21,198 nt of DNA from positions 1 to 21,198 of the forward strand of contig CALCGM010000692.1 of the NCBI GenBank assembly GCA_937900985.1, given 5' to 3'. Below the pieces are notes generated by a model. The model saw nothing but the letters and a program-made list of their open reading frames with translations. It was not told where the DNA came from and did no database searches. Every line of letters begins with the position of its first letter. Within the stretch, counting starts at the first letter, position 1. The position numbers and the translations under genes were made by a program. The stretch comes from an uncultured Planctomycetaceae bacterium (GTDB taxonomy: Bacteria; Planctomycetota; Planctomycetia; Pirellulales; UBA1268). Below, piece by piece: positions 15,001 through 17,560 of this stretch.

Positions 15001-16939
15001 GCTGCTTCTGCGTCTCCGTAATCGCGTTGAAAAGCGTGTTGCCCTGCGGGTCGGCCCCATAAACGCTCTGGAAGTTGTAGGCCTGTTCGGCGATGTTGGC
15101 GGCAGGGCCGACGGTGGGGACGGGGTCGCCATGCTGCTCGACCGGGAGCATGATCACGTCGCGGTGACCAGGTCCAGCAATCGGGCCGATCTGCGATGGA
15201 TAGGGCAGAGCGCCGACGGGGGACGGGACGAACGGGCGGACGTTGATCTCGCCCGAGACGGATCCGCCCGCGGCCGCGAGCACGCCGAGGCCTGTCGCTG
15301 TCGCAAAGCTTGAGTTCTCGTCGTCGATCTCCGTGGTGTCGATCACCACGCCGGGATCAGCGGCCGCGTTGCCCACCTGCAGTCGGTAGAGCTTGCCGTC
15401 GGCGAGGTCGCCATCGGCAAAGGTAAGCACAGCGGTCGCGCTCGTGGCGTGGTACGACACGCTCGCCGGTACCGGCCCTGCCGTTTCGCCGCCCGTGCTC
15501 GGATCGGTCTCGAAGACGAGATAGTTCAGGACATTCTCCGCTGATGTTTCATCGAGCGGATCATCGACGTTGAAATACACAACGATCGTATCGCGGAGTT
15601 GGGCGAGCGCACCGTCGCTGACTGCGGCGATGCCGCCGGGCACGATCGAGTAGGGGGTGCTCTGCGTGACCAGCACTGGAAGCACGGGCAAGTCGTCGGC
15701 ATCAAGCACCGCATCACCGGCAAACGAGGCGTCGGGTGTTGTGCTGCGACCCACGAGCGAGATAACGCTGCCTGTGCGGACGATCGATTCCATCTGGCCA
15801 CCAAAGGCAAGCGCAGGCTGGCCGAAGGGCGCGAGAATCCGCTGGACCGCGATGGCGACGGAGCGAGCCGTTTCACCATCGGTGGCCACGATCGTGGCCG
15901 ATGTGTCGGCATCAATCGTGCCGGTGACGGCATCAGGATCGCTGTCGAAGAGGATCTGCAGGCCACCGCCGAGGATCGAGACGTCGAGCGTGCTGCCGTT
16001 TGCCGGGACCTCAGCAAACTCAATTGTCTGGCTGCTGATCATCCGGTGGAACGAGACCACGGGCGTGAAGGCTGTGCCCGTGAGCGAAATCGTTCCCCCT
16101 GTGCCGCTGACCGACGCCATTCCCCCAGCAAACTCGGCCGTTGGACTGCCGCCAGGGGCGAGGATGGTGCGTAGGACGTCTGCGACATCGTCGGCCGTGC
16201 GGCCATTGGTGCCGATCGTCATTGCGGCCGTTGCCGGGTCGATCGCGCCATCAAGAGCAGCCGGATCGCTGTCGAAGGTGAACAGCAGGCCTGCCCCGCG
16301 AACGGTGACTTCAAGAAGATCGCCGTCCTCAGGCACGGAGGCGAGATCGATCGACTTCTCACGGATGATGGGCTGGGGCACCACCGAGGTGACAAAGGCA
16401 CCCAGGTCGAGCCGGATGTCGAAGCTCGAGGGGGTGACCTGCTCGCCGGTGATCGAGCGGAGGTCACCGCCAATCGAGACGCGGTAGACATCATCGACGA
16501 GGTCTTCCGCGAACCGCAGCACGACCTCGTTTTCGTTTGGCGCATCCCCAACGGAGATGCTGCCGGGGGTGATGGTGACGTCGGGGAACGCCCCACCGTT
16601 CCCGAACGGATCGCCCACGCGTCCTGTACGCGTGAAGGTGATGTCGCTGAGCGTTGAGGCATCAATGACCGTGCCTGGGCTGAACCGCAGGGTCAGCTGC
16701 TGCGGGCTTTCGTTGAGCTCTGCGGTGCCATCGTTGACGCCGGACACATAGAAGGGTGTCGTGCTGTCGGCAAACGCGGCGACAAAGTCGAACGCGAGCA
16801 TCTTCCGCTGCTCAAGCTGTTCGGGCGCCTTTGCTGCCGTTGTTGAACTGTCCGTTGGCCGCCGCTTCTTCCGACTCGAGAGCTGCCGCGAAGAAGTCGG
16901 ACGGTCGTGGTGACGCCATGCAAAAGGCGAAAAGATCAT
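89..16939 (-). CDS. Giant LEPR-XLL surface protein with metzincin-like and subtilisin protease domains (5616 aa)
   Basis: A single open frame with no break. Order, in residues: basic N-terminus with LEQRKMLA at 42-49; Ig-like region and a 109-residue tandem duplication (about 191-409); metzincin-like zinc protease with HEIGHTLGLPH at 722-732; PPC domain (about 765-882); beta-helix interrupted by a subtilisin domain (D1597, H1652, N1751, S1819); PPC-like half domain; 21-residue repeats; fourteen modules of about 60 residues; rest of the PPC-like region and a second PPC; propeller-like region; two jelly-roll/MAM-like domains; a second beta-helix; fibronectin III; Ig-like repeats; C-terminus ending NNNPG. 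The ATG at 16939 is chosen because AGGA lies 10 nt upstream and the next Met (47) falls inside the sorting motif. Role inferred: exported cell-surface or secreted proteolytic/adhesive protein. No C-terminal hydrophobic anchor is visible. Substrate unknown. Confidence 0.95.
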   Translation of the reverse strand: MIFSPFAWRHHDRPTSSRQLSSRKKRRPTDSSTTAAKAPEQLEQRKMLAFDFVAAFADSTTPFYVSGVNDGTAELNESPQQLTLRFSPGTVIDASTLSDITFTRTGRVGDPFGNGGAFPDVTITPGSISVGDAPNENEVVLRFAEDLVDDVYRVSIGGDLRSITGEQVTPSSFDIRLDLGAFVTSVVPQPIIREKSIDLASVPEDGDLLEVTVRGAGLLFTFDSDPAALDGAIDPATAAMTIGTNGRTADDVADVLRTILAPGGSPTAEFAGGMASVSGTGGTISLTGTAFTPVVSFHRMISSQTIEFAEVPANGSTLDVSILGGGLQILFDSDPDAVTGTIDADTSATIVATDGETARSVAIAVQRILAPFGQPALAFGGQMESIVRTGSVISLVGRSTTPDASFAGDAVLDADDLPVLPVLVTQSTPYSIVPGGIAAVSDGALAQLRDTIVVYFNVDDPLDETSAENVLNYLVFETDPSTGGETAGPVPASVSYHATSATAVLTFADGDLADGKLYRLQVGNAAADPGVVIDTTEIDDENSSFATATGLGVLAAAGGSVSGEINVRPFVPSPVGALPYPSQIGPIAGPGHRDVIMLPVEQHGDPVPTVGPAANIAEQAYNFQSVYGADPQGNTLFNAITETQKQRAREIFEIYSRYTGIRFVETADQGITIVTGDMRALDPTINTAPTGLASEGFMAIMDSTEDWGESEYGGYWFRVALHEIGHTLGLPHSYDLNSNMGSGIDGEPVFSGDYDLEHLLQLFPKTGSDIDVYSFTLATSGRLSAETVVARPGTEVTSTLDSVLTLYREDASGVREMIARNDDYYGRDSFLSLDLDAADDEGNVYTYFIAVTSTGNTAFDPAIDNSGYGGRSDGAYELQLQLDPVRETSDTLFDVSGTKLDGDRDGEAGGEFSFWFKTAAESATIYVDKAASTTGADGSLAAPYTTISQALTAAKNTNFTAPGTFSVIRIVGNSGNAATTDDELAYLVGKAPQGNPLADGATFNVPKDVTVMIDADALFKMRATVIDVGSSSPLPSVSRAGAALQVLGTPGHSVRFTSYHDDSLGGDSDGAGPVVAGGDWGGIVMRHDSDVASKQAFLNSISNADIQYGGGQVLLNSRLQSFAPIHLESTRPTLAFNRITNSSGAGISADPNSFEESNGRIGPELRGNYLNDNTINGLFLRISTAAGGTISKLTVPARLTSTDIVYVLAENLIIEGGAGGYVLNGNGNLEARDSGRLTIDPGVVVKLSQARIELERGTSQLIAEGQPGTRVVFTSFADNRYGAGGTFDTNGALPNTYAPGDWGGFMLNAGAKASFDSAYVGFGGGTTPIEGGFDQFNVFEVHQADFRLANSRVEANADGLADTTRFGRGDNAPATIFVRGSQPVIVGNDFRDNAAALISINANALNDSLVPDSGRSTGAIDRFTDYDDNFGPLVRDNRISYYVSTPVLTPPRPTIPRPSFPPFGSSDLQTYSITWNGVTTEAVVDSWVMRTAPGADFVLSAGWTIDSLGNGFYNLGTPGTSQSEVFAWAAAQTGVTYVEPNFVFDSTATYPNDIDFDQLWGLHNTGQLGGTPDADIDAPEAWDVTTGSRSVVIAVIDSGVDYTHEDLANNIWVNPGEVPGDGIDNDGNGYVDDIYGWDFAAGDADPMDVDGHGTHVAGTIGASADNGIGISGVAWDVQIMALKGLNDIGTGSSADLLAAVNYATMMRRDHGINVVATNNSWGSVGGYSQAMFDAIEAAGREGVLFVAAAGNFSLDNDAIPFYPASYDSDNIISVAATDQFNDLAGFSHVGATSVDIGAPGVDIYSTLPGDSYGFQQGTSMAAPHVAGVAALLAAYNPAASAQEIRQAILSSAIPNPSLAGQVTTGGVLNAAAALDAIQQNTGISGMVVRGGEITVESVWDDVDIVHVLREEIIVHNFHTKTGVRLLSQSNASLVVKAAGSSAGFTAAGFALEIDDRIGGTVQVLGQPGYPVVMTSFADDSIGVSLDALGRVVRDTNGDGTASTPAAGDWRGLQFLSMSNDRNVSIVKESEVAYTAEFQVNGSVETAEYLGMLAPNYATVNALGVLNSWESAQEMSGDDNRRLGFEVHGSISYDDTTDADVYSFSGYAGSEVWIDVDNTATALDAMVELLDADGNVLARSADALGDSGTVPLEIVGEGVGGQAVVDGVNQAATGVAAVIDGLAGIVQGEEEAVTGTVAQATGVASLVAGADEAVTGTAAVADGVYGKVVGVTQDVDGVASVVVGRRTNAIRVATTVAVDVTNRATVQVDDITVVTDGVQVFDENGVLRGIVVSVNPGTSSFTLDRNVTLGNGALLSFGIPAGTSLTSTFVAVADPSVVQTGVPVTLPDGTVAGTVLSVNTDIVEISAPVTVAFGDTLGFGYRAATTTIPVTDTAMIQVGAAVTVDGAATGVTVASVNRTTNRVTFSANIGVALADLGLIAFDLPDPATVPTSHLVVADTTAIALNALVTIDGVPTGARVTAIDPLGNIVTLDTAVTVDSASVVGFGATAVDVTIDTSDFDAQLVGAAVTINGVASGETVVAIATDVVTLSNALEVAHGDVLGFAFAGAAVTTDQVRVDDASVATVGAAVTINGVDAGVTVAEIVSGTAVRLSGDVSVSDGDFFGFDFAGAPITTTRVRVADTTGIIAGTLVNGVAGLPATLRVFAVDAASGTVTFDQAATLSDGDLLGFGFNSNTITLDTDFDSDLAGAAVALNGVDTGETVVSTIGNQLTLSGGIDVANGDLLAFDFAGNAIDTELFRVDDASVATVGVDVTLNGIATGLTVVEILPNNVIRLSGAVVVGDGDFFGFDFAGAAIATTRVRVADTSGITVGTLVNGVAGLPADLRVAAIDALSGTVTFDQSATVSDGDLLGFGFNGSVITLENDFDSDLTGVAVEINGVPSGQTVLSLIGNQLVLSGVVDVADAALLGFDFVDAAAEVDTTLFRVDDATVATVGAAVTFNGVDTGETVAEVLSDSIVRLSGALIVSDGDFIGFGFTGAPITTTRVQVADTAGIDVGVLVNGVAGLPADLRVAGIDETSGTVTLDQAVTVSENDLLGFGFIGDTVPVDDLTEIEVGFVVGGDGVPAGTTITAIDTDTSSLTFSNDVDVADAAALFFGTRAFQLNNANILPGTLHGVVYEGNTAIQTFTVDRAGVFTFVAIGDPAAEAVAAEATLDRDTGLIMLPFDVVPADTIRVEVGYDFSTLSLSTLGFRPDGTNGGYPLEKDAFRDGDMYSLNPRDPGMRVTLPGAVGELQEYFVRVRSQPRYDADATVAEYEAGLTSFDFATPGDPANGATSGRYELRLRLRQQDEKPGSTVRYGELRYPAIGIDVIGLPRNTQLAGENGENPNDVNDVFAQAQELGNLLATDRNTISVAGSMRGENDVDWYTFELDYQQIQSIGGVNSGGKTWSTLFDIDYADGFRGDLTMSIFDEQGRLIYIGRDSNITDDQPGADQANDFDDLSRGSLGKLDPFIGSVFLPAGGPGSTTRYYVAISTNEQLPAAMDGTFVGTATNPTLRLEPISMLDRVVEDRIGTTGYLANGVFGPRVIQPETGALIDMSSAITLETNVRPFTLADVTLFVSTRSSLFTADAFTGGVETDIAVNRYTNGNVGDIDMRTDGRLFHYIGTFGDAANNGVLQEIDTANGNVLSSAGDGISNDPDDPTVWQITGNSVDALAIRRTGVATYDSNNNISIVYSIRDGGDSYLYWARSNGNAASVQGEPQGRRGQLSGGTTGVVGNVTGLQFQNETGNLFGISQSGQFLSVNTFGGFGGGGLATPIADFSSVLGFGETFEGLATAPVNLEAGRYQGMFFAITSQGRLVCIDPNTNTLLANVFDTNGDGYGDSHVSNRTVGGATGLAFSPLDVNLWHPTELRDSDAGHGQVQPPDNTRATATQGLFGGGDNVSMYFGLEQFRTGSGGYFDTRIGSANQFGTVGNAGYNWQEDLTAGSAITAGGNNYNLPGGAYGSLTTNPFSLAGYAYTDKPTLYFDYFLDTENASSKTNGMRDSARVFISVDNGLSWESLATNNQARSNNNTQDGELPNTLSTSSAIATPDITNQHTQELFDSTGSWRQARVDLGKWAGASNIRLRFDFSTAGEMDASDNSSFTPDSVQTVAAPVDNVAIVPINAVEGLEVGMLVRSPLDTDGLATPAVPSDTVITAIDAATGELTLNNAVTLPAAATLEFFRGTTDLRNDIAGLAATTGDFGHPTRGANNAFEGFYIDNIIVGFAERGEMVTNAQPNQTGFFNLGTPTTGNYFEQVLEGAYQLEIRRGTEYGMLTSPLGGSVAITQTFDTNDRLVRQAADTVITLEENLLNEVDGEVVTSRGSGAVTQVTDLLLDPVGLVLEGLGTGTTAHNVVMWHIDLANQPSAFLEFDYATGSGETLSALPPTFTLDSDNMLPYGDGVAVSTDGGTTWTTIANFTATGGSSKQLQLDLVSSLAGQPLTADTVIGFFQSGTEASTIFPTFTGPRNVGGGIMVANAEIITTPRIATSGLVGDQNFLREQGQFLIESNIISHASVYGIRIDAAARTPGTNAPHPGVARNLPTINHDRLVPGAVIVNNIVASSGQAGIVFSGDPNNGNVPNAVVPYGRIINNTIYGGDVAGGTGVQVTENAAPTLLNNLFSNLDIGVEVDGTSQNLTVVGFSAHYNVASPVSGTIENDGMVLTSDPFVDASTENFYLTELTPAIDSAIDVLQDRNDFVVVKNAVGLPPSPIIAPSRDLYGQLRADDPAIAGSVPGIGLNVFKDRGAVDRVDFTQPTIALAVPLDNSPLDQEKLQPNMVRLEKSAARGRSRMVLQLNDIGVGIDKATVDSSAFRITYSPYPGADASLQRVLVEGADYLYRYLESSNQVVFESAAVYPLGTYRIDVTSREAGFFLPALLTDLAGRPLLPNANDGSISFTISLSDKPSMPQVSGSADEGRVDLDWTAAANGLAITAYEVEQSHNDGAWTAVTLADPTQTAVTVSGLIDGDSYRYRVRATNNLGTSDWGLAGPFTPLQVPTLALANDTGPYGDDGITNDGLIDVSNLLTGADWEYSTNSGITWRTGTGSSFTLLPRTYAAGSVQVRQTFGGATSSPGTNAIDLVVDVTAPFAPSITAVDDNAGLINGIVRNGSITDDATPTLYGTAEGGSEVTVYDGSDVLGTAWADPAGIWSFTPATDLENRSHAFAALARDLAGNTGPQSPLYTVTVDTQAPEVSIDAVNDDLDPFTGRVDNGGRTNDQTLTLVGRSSPSTTVIIKNGSTEIGRAVTNTQGDWTLETKSLAAGVYDFVASVTDPLGRTGMSSVYSVTIDRTPPATPVITTITDNVGSVQGAITNGGTTDDTTPTISGTAEPNAYISIFVTLPDGTARIEGGVGLRANASGNWSYTPAALANGTYSFKVIATDAAGNSSAFSAIRTLTVISGTVTPPVTPGVLAITGVVDNAGSVQGDVPHNGLTDDTTLEITGTAAAAAVVEIRDGATLLGSVVASANGTWSYTTKPLAGGLHSMTATVGGDTTPARNVTVQVDASTGLDIAATGVWGPDPAEGYRTVLIDFNQPVTGVTVDAFMIEHRGRKILVQGATVTGGGMNYVLKLPDRFRNLTGGFTITLFSTDIESLLNPGSRMRNPSYFNLPDPGVNNNPG
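430..1960 (-). repeat. C-terminal Ig-like repeats (one EYSTN-type plus four tandem bacterial Ig-like domains)
   Basis: At about 1690-1960 lies one repeat of the LANDTG/WEYSTNSGITW/SVQVRQT type seen in large adhesins. Four tandem bacterial Ig-like domains follow (about 1390-1690, 1085-1389, 735-1080 and 430-735), each with DDNxGxxxGxxxxxGxTxDxTxTLxGTA, a DGxxxLGxxxA hairpin, GxWSYT and a late strand, usually followed by a DxAGN turn. The second has DPLGR in place of DxAGN and the fourth lacks this turn. They are followed by a unique C-terminal segment of about 110 residues. Confidence 0.85.
1955..2240 (-). other. Fibronectin type III domain
   Basis: Approximately residues 4901-4996. It has the FN3 landmarks in order: an opening proline segment (KPSMPQVSG), VDLDWTAA with the core Trp, ITAYEVEQS, VTVSGLIDGDSYRYRVRATNNLG with the core Tyr and Leu, and a final SDWG. 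It precedes the Ig-like repeats and probably acts as a spacer or ligand-binding unit. Confidence 0.85.
2880..3960 (-). other. Second jelly-roll domain and second beta-helix
   Basis: About 3480-3960 is another sandwich-like domain with AFLEFDYATGSGE and GVAVSTDGGTTWTTIANF. About 2880-3475 is a right-handed beta-helix with coils such as LIESNIISHASVYGIRI, AVIVNNIVASSGQAGIVF, GRIINNTIYGG and PTLLNNLFSN, ending DSAIDVLQDR. Such helices often bind or cleave polysaccharide, but no catalytic residues could be assigned. Confidence 0.6.
4240..5270 (-). other. MAM-like jelly-roll domain carrying one inserted 60-residue-type module
   Basis: Approximately residues 3891-4234. Strands such as PTLYFDYFLDTE, DSARVFISVDNGLSWESL, RQARVDLGKWAG and IRLRFDFSTAG lead to a final strand FYIDNIIVGFAERGE, the usual layout of a MAM/concanavalin-like sandwich. 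Between the last two strands (about 4380-4620) lies a module with VGMLV, TVITAIDAATGELTLNN and ATLEFFR. It resembles the central array modules. Confidence 0.6.
5300..6290 (-). other. Propeller-like beta-repeat region
   Basis: Approximately residues 3551-3880. Several blade-like repeats alternate a strand naming a displayed or measured quantity with a following hydrophobic strand, for example DGRLFHYIGTFG, GNLFGISQSGQFLSVN and YQGMFFAITSQGRLVCIDP. Asp-rich loops (DTNGDGYGDS, NDPDDPT) may bind calcium. A beta-propeller is inferred from repeat length and pattern; no known family motif was recognised. Confidence 0.45.
6400..6910 (-). other. Second PPC-type domain
   Basis: Approximately residues 3344-3514. 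It begins with an Asn/Asp-rich start (NDVNDVFAQAQELG), followed by VAGSMRGENDVDWYTFEL, a strand with DLTMSIFDEQGRLIYIG and a late RYYVAISTNEQ strand. This is the PPC/DVUA0089-like order. It is complete, in contrast with the interrupted copy upstream. Confidence 0.65.
7570..10160 (-). repeat. Array of about fourteen 60-residue beta modules, partly a 183-residue super-repeat
   Basis: Residues about 2261-3124. Each module follows V.D...(I/V)..G..V...G.P.G..V..I, then a VTL/VRL strand, then DGDxLGFGF. Three types (60, 61 and 62 residues) repeat in fixed order: A with LVNGVAGLPADLRV, B with FDSDLxGAAVxLNGV, and C with RVDDASVATVGAAVT. The A-type block recurs at about 7881, 8436 and 8985, spacings of 555 and 549 bp. 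Modules at the upstream end are more diverged. Such modules resemble those seen in adhesins and phage tail fibres; the role here is inferred to be a stalk or ligand-binding array. Confidence 0.85.
10205..10470 (-). repeat. Four-copy 21-residue (63-bp) Ala/Gly/Val repeat
   Basis: Successive units centre on AATGVAAVIDG, EAVTGTVAQATG, EAVTGTAAVADG and QDVDGVASVVVG. At DNA level the conserved block starts at 10421, 10358 and 10295 (exact 63-bp steps), with a weaker fourth at about 10232. The units are low-complexity beta-type sequence without Cys or aromatic residues. It sits between the PPC-like half domain and the 60-residue module array. Confidence 0.75.
10480..10765 (-). other. First half of a PPC-like domain, interrupted
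   Basis: Approximately residues 2059-2153. It has the PPC hallmarks GSISYDDTTDADVYSFSGYAG, a strand carrying DAMVELLDADGN, and a second strand around LARSADAL. The closing strands are missing here. They appear to be supplied far downstream (about 7055-7330), where EYFVRVRS and GRYELRLRLR occur. The material between is the short-repeat and 60-residue module array. Confidence 0.6.
10860..11300 (-). other. Parallel beta-helix region, part 2 (after the subtilisin domain)
   Basis: Approximately residues 1881-2027. It resumes with GISGMVVRGGEITVESVW and DIVHVLREEIIV, and contains a third cassette of LGQPG, MTSFADDSIG and AGDWRGLQF. This cassette matches the two cassettes located before the subtilisin domain, which is the main evidence that the helix is one domain with an insertion. 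Confidence 0.65.
11300..12605 (-). other. Subtilisin-family (S8) serine protease domain inserted in the beta-helix
   Basis: Approximately residues 1446-1880. A proline-rich linker (TPPRPTIPRPSFPP) leads into a propeptide-like segment ending YVEPNFVF. The catalytic core then has D1597 in AVIDSGVDYTHED, H1652 in DGHGTHVAGTIG, oxyanion N1751 in AAAGNFS and S1819 in GTSMAAPHVAG, so all catalytic positions are intact. An Asp/Asn-rich loop (DGIDNDGNGYVDD) between D and H looks like a calcium site. Predicted active extracellular endopeptidase. After the core the protein returns to beta-helix sequence. Confidence 0.93.
12610..14190 (-). other. Parallel beta-helix region, part 1
   Basis: Approximately residues 917-1444. 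It opens with a SATIYVDKAAS strand followed by a GSLAAPYTTISQAL segment, which typically starts right-handed beta-helix domains. Repeated coils of the form xxIxxN.(I/F)xxNxxxGI follow. Two cassettes carry LGTPG/EGQPG, then FTSxxDxxxG, then GDWGG. The region breaks off at RDNRISYYVSTP, directly before the inserted subtilisin domain. Confidence 0.7.
14295..14645 (-). other. PPC (pre-peptidase C-terminal) domain following the metalloprotease
   Basis: Approximately residues 765-882. It starts with SDIDVYSFTL, continues through a (S/T)LDSVLTLYR strand and an IARNDDYYGRDS turn, and ends with the typical SDGAYELQLQL strand. This is the usual pattern of the beta-sandwich PPC domain found next to secreted proteases. 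In the known family it usually assists export, folding or substrate binding. Confidence 0.8.
14640..15105 (-). other. Metzincin-like zinc metalloprotease domain
   Basis: Approximately residues 612-767. The zinc-binding consensus HExxHxxGxxH is complete: H722, E723 (general base), H726, G729 and H732. M740, in the sequence NSNMGSG shortly after the third His, is a candidate Met-turn. The upstream part has the expected mixed strand/helix pattern (a helix around QKQRAREIFEIYSRYTG, then a strand around GITIVTGDM). Matrixin/M10-like assignment is by motif. A predicted extracellular endopeptidase; substrate unknown. Confidence 0.85.
15715..16369 (-). repeat. 109-residue tandem duplication in the giant protein
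   Basis: Two consecutive copies begin near residues 191 (IIREKSIDLASVPEDG) and 300 (MISSQTIEFAEVPANG), offset by exactly 327 bp. Shared landmarks are a VPxxG turn, a (L/I)xFDSDPxAxxGxID segment, a helix-like stretch ending RILAP, and a closing (I)SLxGxxxTP. The copies are clearly diverged. The function is unknown; they look like a small alpha/beta or beta-rich adhesin module. Confidence 0.75.
16793..16816 (-). other. LEPR-XLL-type N-terminal sorting motif
   Basis: Residues 42-49 of the giant protein read LEQRKMLA, matching the planctomycete LEPR-XLL pattern (LE-x-R-x-[ML]-L-[SA]) found near the N-terminus of very large exported proteins. The preceding 41 residues are rich in Arg, Lys, His, Ser and Thr and hold no classical hydrophobic signal-peptide core. 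Export through this motif is inferred from the family; its mechanism is not established by the sequence. Confidence 0.75.
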
Positions 16940-16948
16940 CGCGATCTG

Positions 16949-16962
16949 ATCCTAAGGTTAGG
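16949..16962 (-). promoter_or_regulatory. Ribosome-binding site of the giant gene within a small inverted repeat
   Basis: On the minus strand AGGA ends 10 nt before the ATG at 16939. It overlaps the right arm of CCTAA-CC-TTAGG (16951-16962), which could fold into a small 4-bp stem with a 4-nt loop and partly mask the site. The stem is short, so any effect on translation is speculative. Confidence 0.5.
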
Positions 16963-16973
16963 ACACGATGGCA

Positions 16974-16991
16974 GCGGGTGGAGGCACCCGC
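16974..16991 (-). other. Leader hairpin upstream of the giant gene
   Basis: A perfect 7-bp stem, GCGGGTG pairing with CACCCGC, with a 4-nt loop (CCTC on the minus strand). It lies 35-52 nt upstream of the giant gene's start codon, probably inside the 5' untranslated leader. Possible stabiliser or regulator of translation. Confidence 0.45.
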
Positions 16992-17274
16992 AGGCAACGG
17001 TCAGACACGTTCTCCGAGCCACTCTGCCGGAGGCACCAAGCACCGCTGCGAAAAGGCACAGCACGAAGCCTTTGCAGCAGCCTGTCGGGCCGCACCGGTC
17101 GTCTTACACTCGGATAAAAAAGACCCCGCAATGAGGCAACAGGAACTCAATCAAAAAAGAGCCACCGACTGAAGCAACCTGCGCTATGTGGAGAGTCGCC
17201 TCATCGAGAAACTCGTTCCTCGACGCGGGATTCCTCCCTGAAAACAGGCATAAAAACGACCCTGCCCCAGTCAC

Positions 17275-17300
17275 GTTTCGAAACTAACTACGAACGTTCG
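17275..17300. promoter_or_regulatory. Paired perfect palindromes, candidate operator
   Basis: GTTTCGAAAC (17275-17284) and CGAACGTTCG (17291-17300) are each perfect 10-bp palindromes. Their centres are 16 bp apart, about one and a half helical turns. They lie in the middle of the divergent intergenic region, a natural place for a regulator of one or both genes. No known regulator motif is recognised. Confidence 0.35.
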
Positions 17301-17436
17301 CGGCGTCAAAGAATCGGTTGCTGCAAAAAACCGCACAAAAAGACGGATTTCTGCCGCCCTCGCCTCTGCTTCCCGCAGCCTTCATCGGCTCGCGGGCCCC
17401 TCGCCCCTGAGTTTGACGCCAGCCCGATCCTCTCCC

Positions 17437-17469
17437 AAAACCCGCAGTCTACGAGATTTGCGGTTTTTT
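17437..17469 (+). terminator. Orphan intrinsic-terminator-like hairpin
   Basis: CCGCA (17442-17446) pairs with TGCGG (17459-17463), flanked by AAAA on the left and a run of six T on the right, with one bulged C. It resembles a plus-strand intrinsic terminator, yet no plus-strand gene lies upstream of it. It sits 92 nt before the BBP7-like start codon, so it may end a small RNA or act as a leader attenuator. The stem is short. Confidence 0.4.
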
Positions 17470-17560
17470 GCTGACCGGTATCTGCCGGATGTCAGTCACC
17501 GCCGGCACGACCGGCTGCCGAAACGATGGCGGGGACGGTTCCTAAAGGGAGGGAAATGCC

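Larger units (their letters stand above)
16940..17560. other. Divergent intergenic region between the giant gene and the BBP7-like gene
   Basis: 621 nt with no convincing coding frame and more A-runs than the flanking genes. It probably contains the promoters of both divergent genes, but no -35/-10 pair could be assigned with confidence. What is visible: a leader hairpin for the giant gene (16974-16991), a near-repeated 16-mer (17114-17129 and 17250-17265), two perfect 10-bp palindromes (17275-17284 and 17291-17300), and a terminator-like hairpin (17437-17469). Confidence 0.7.

Noticed and set aside
11975..15313. Two long plus-strand frames end to end (602 and 509 codons) opposite the giant gene
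   Set aside because: They are antisense to the metalloprotease, beta-helix and subtilisin coding sequence. Their translations are rich in Arg, Gly, Val, His and Asp with no domain, as expected from GC-rich codon shadowing.
16907..17172. Short plus-strand frames in the divergent intergenic region
   Set aside because: Arg/Lys/Ala-rich, no ribosome-binding site, overlapping the giant gene's start and leader. Not supported as genes.
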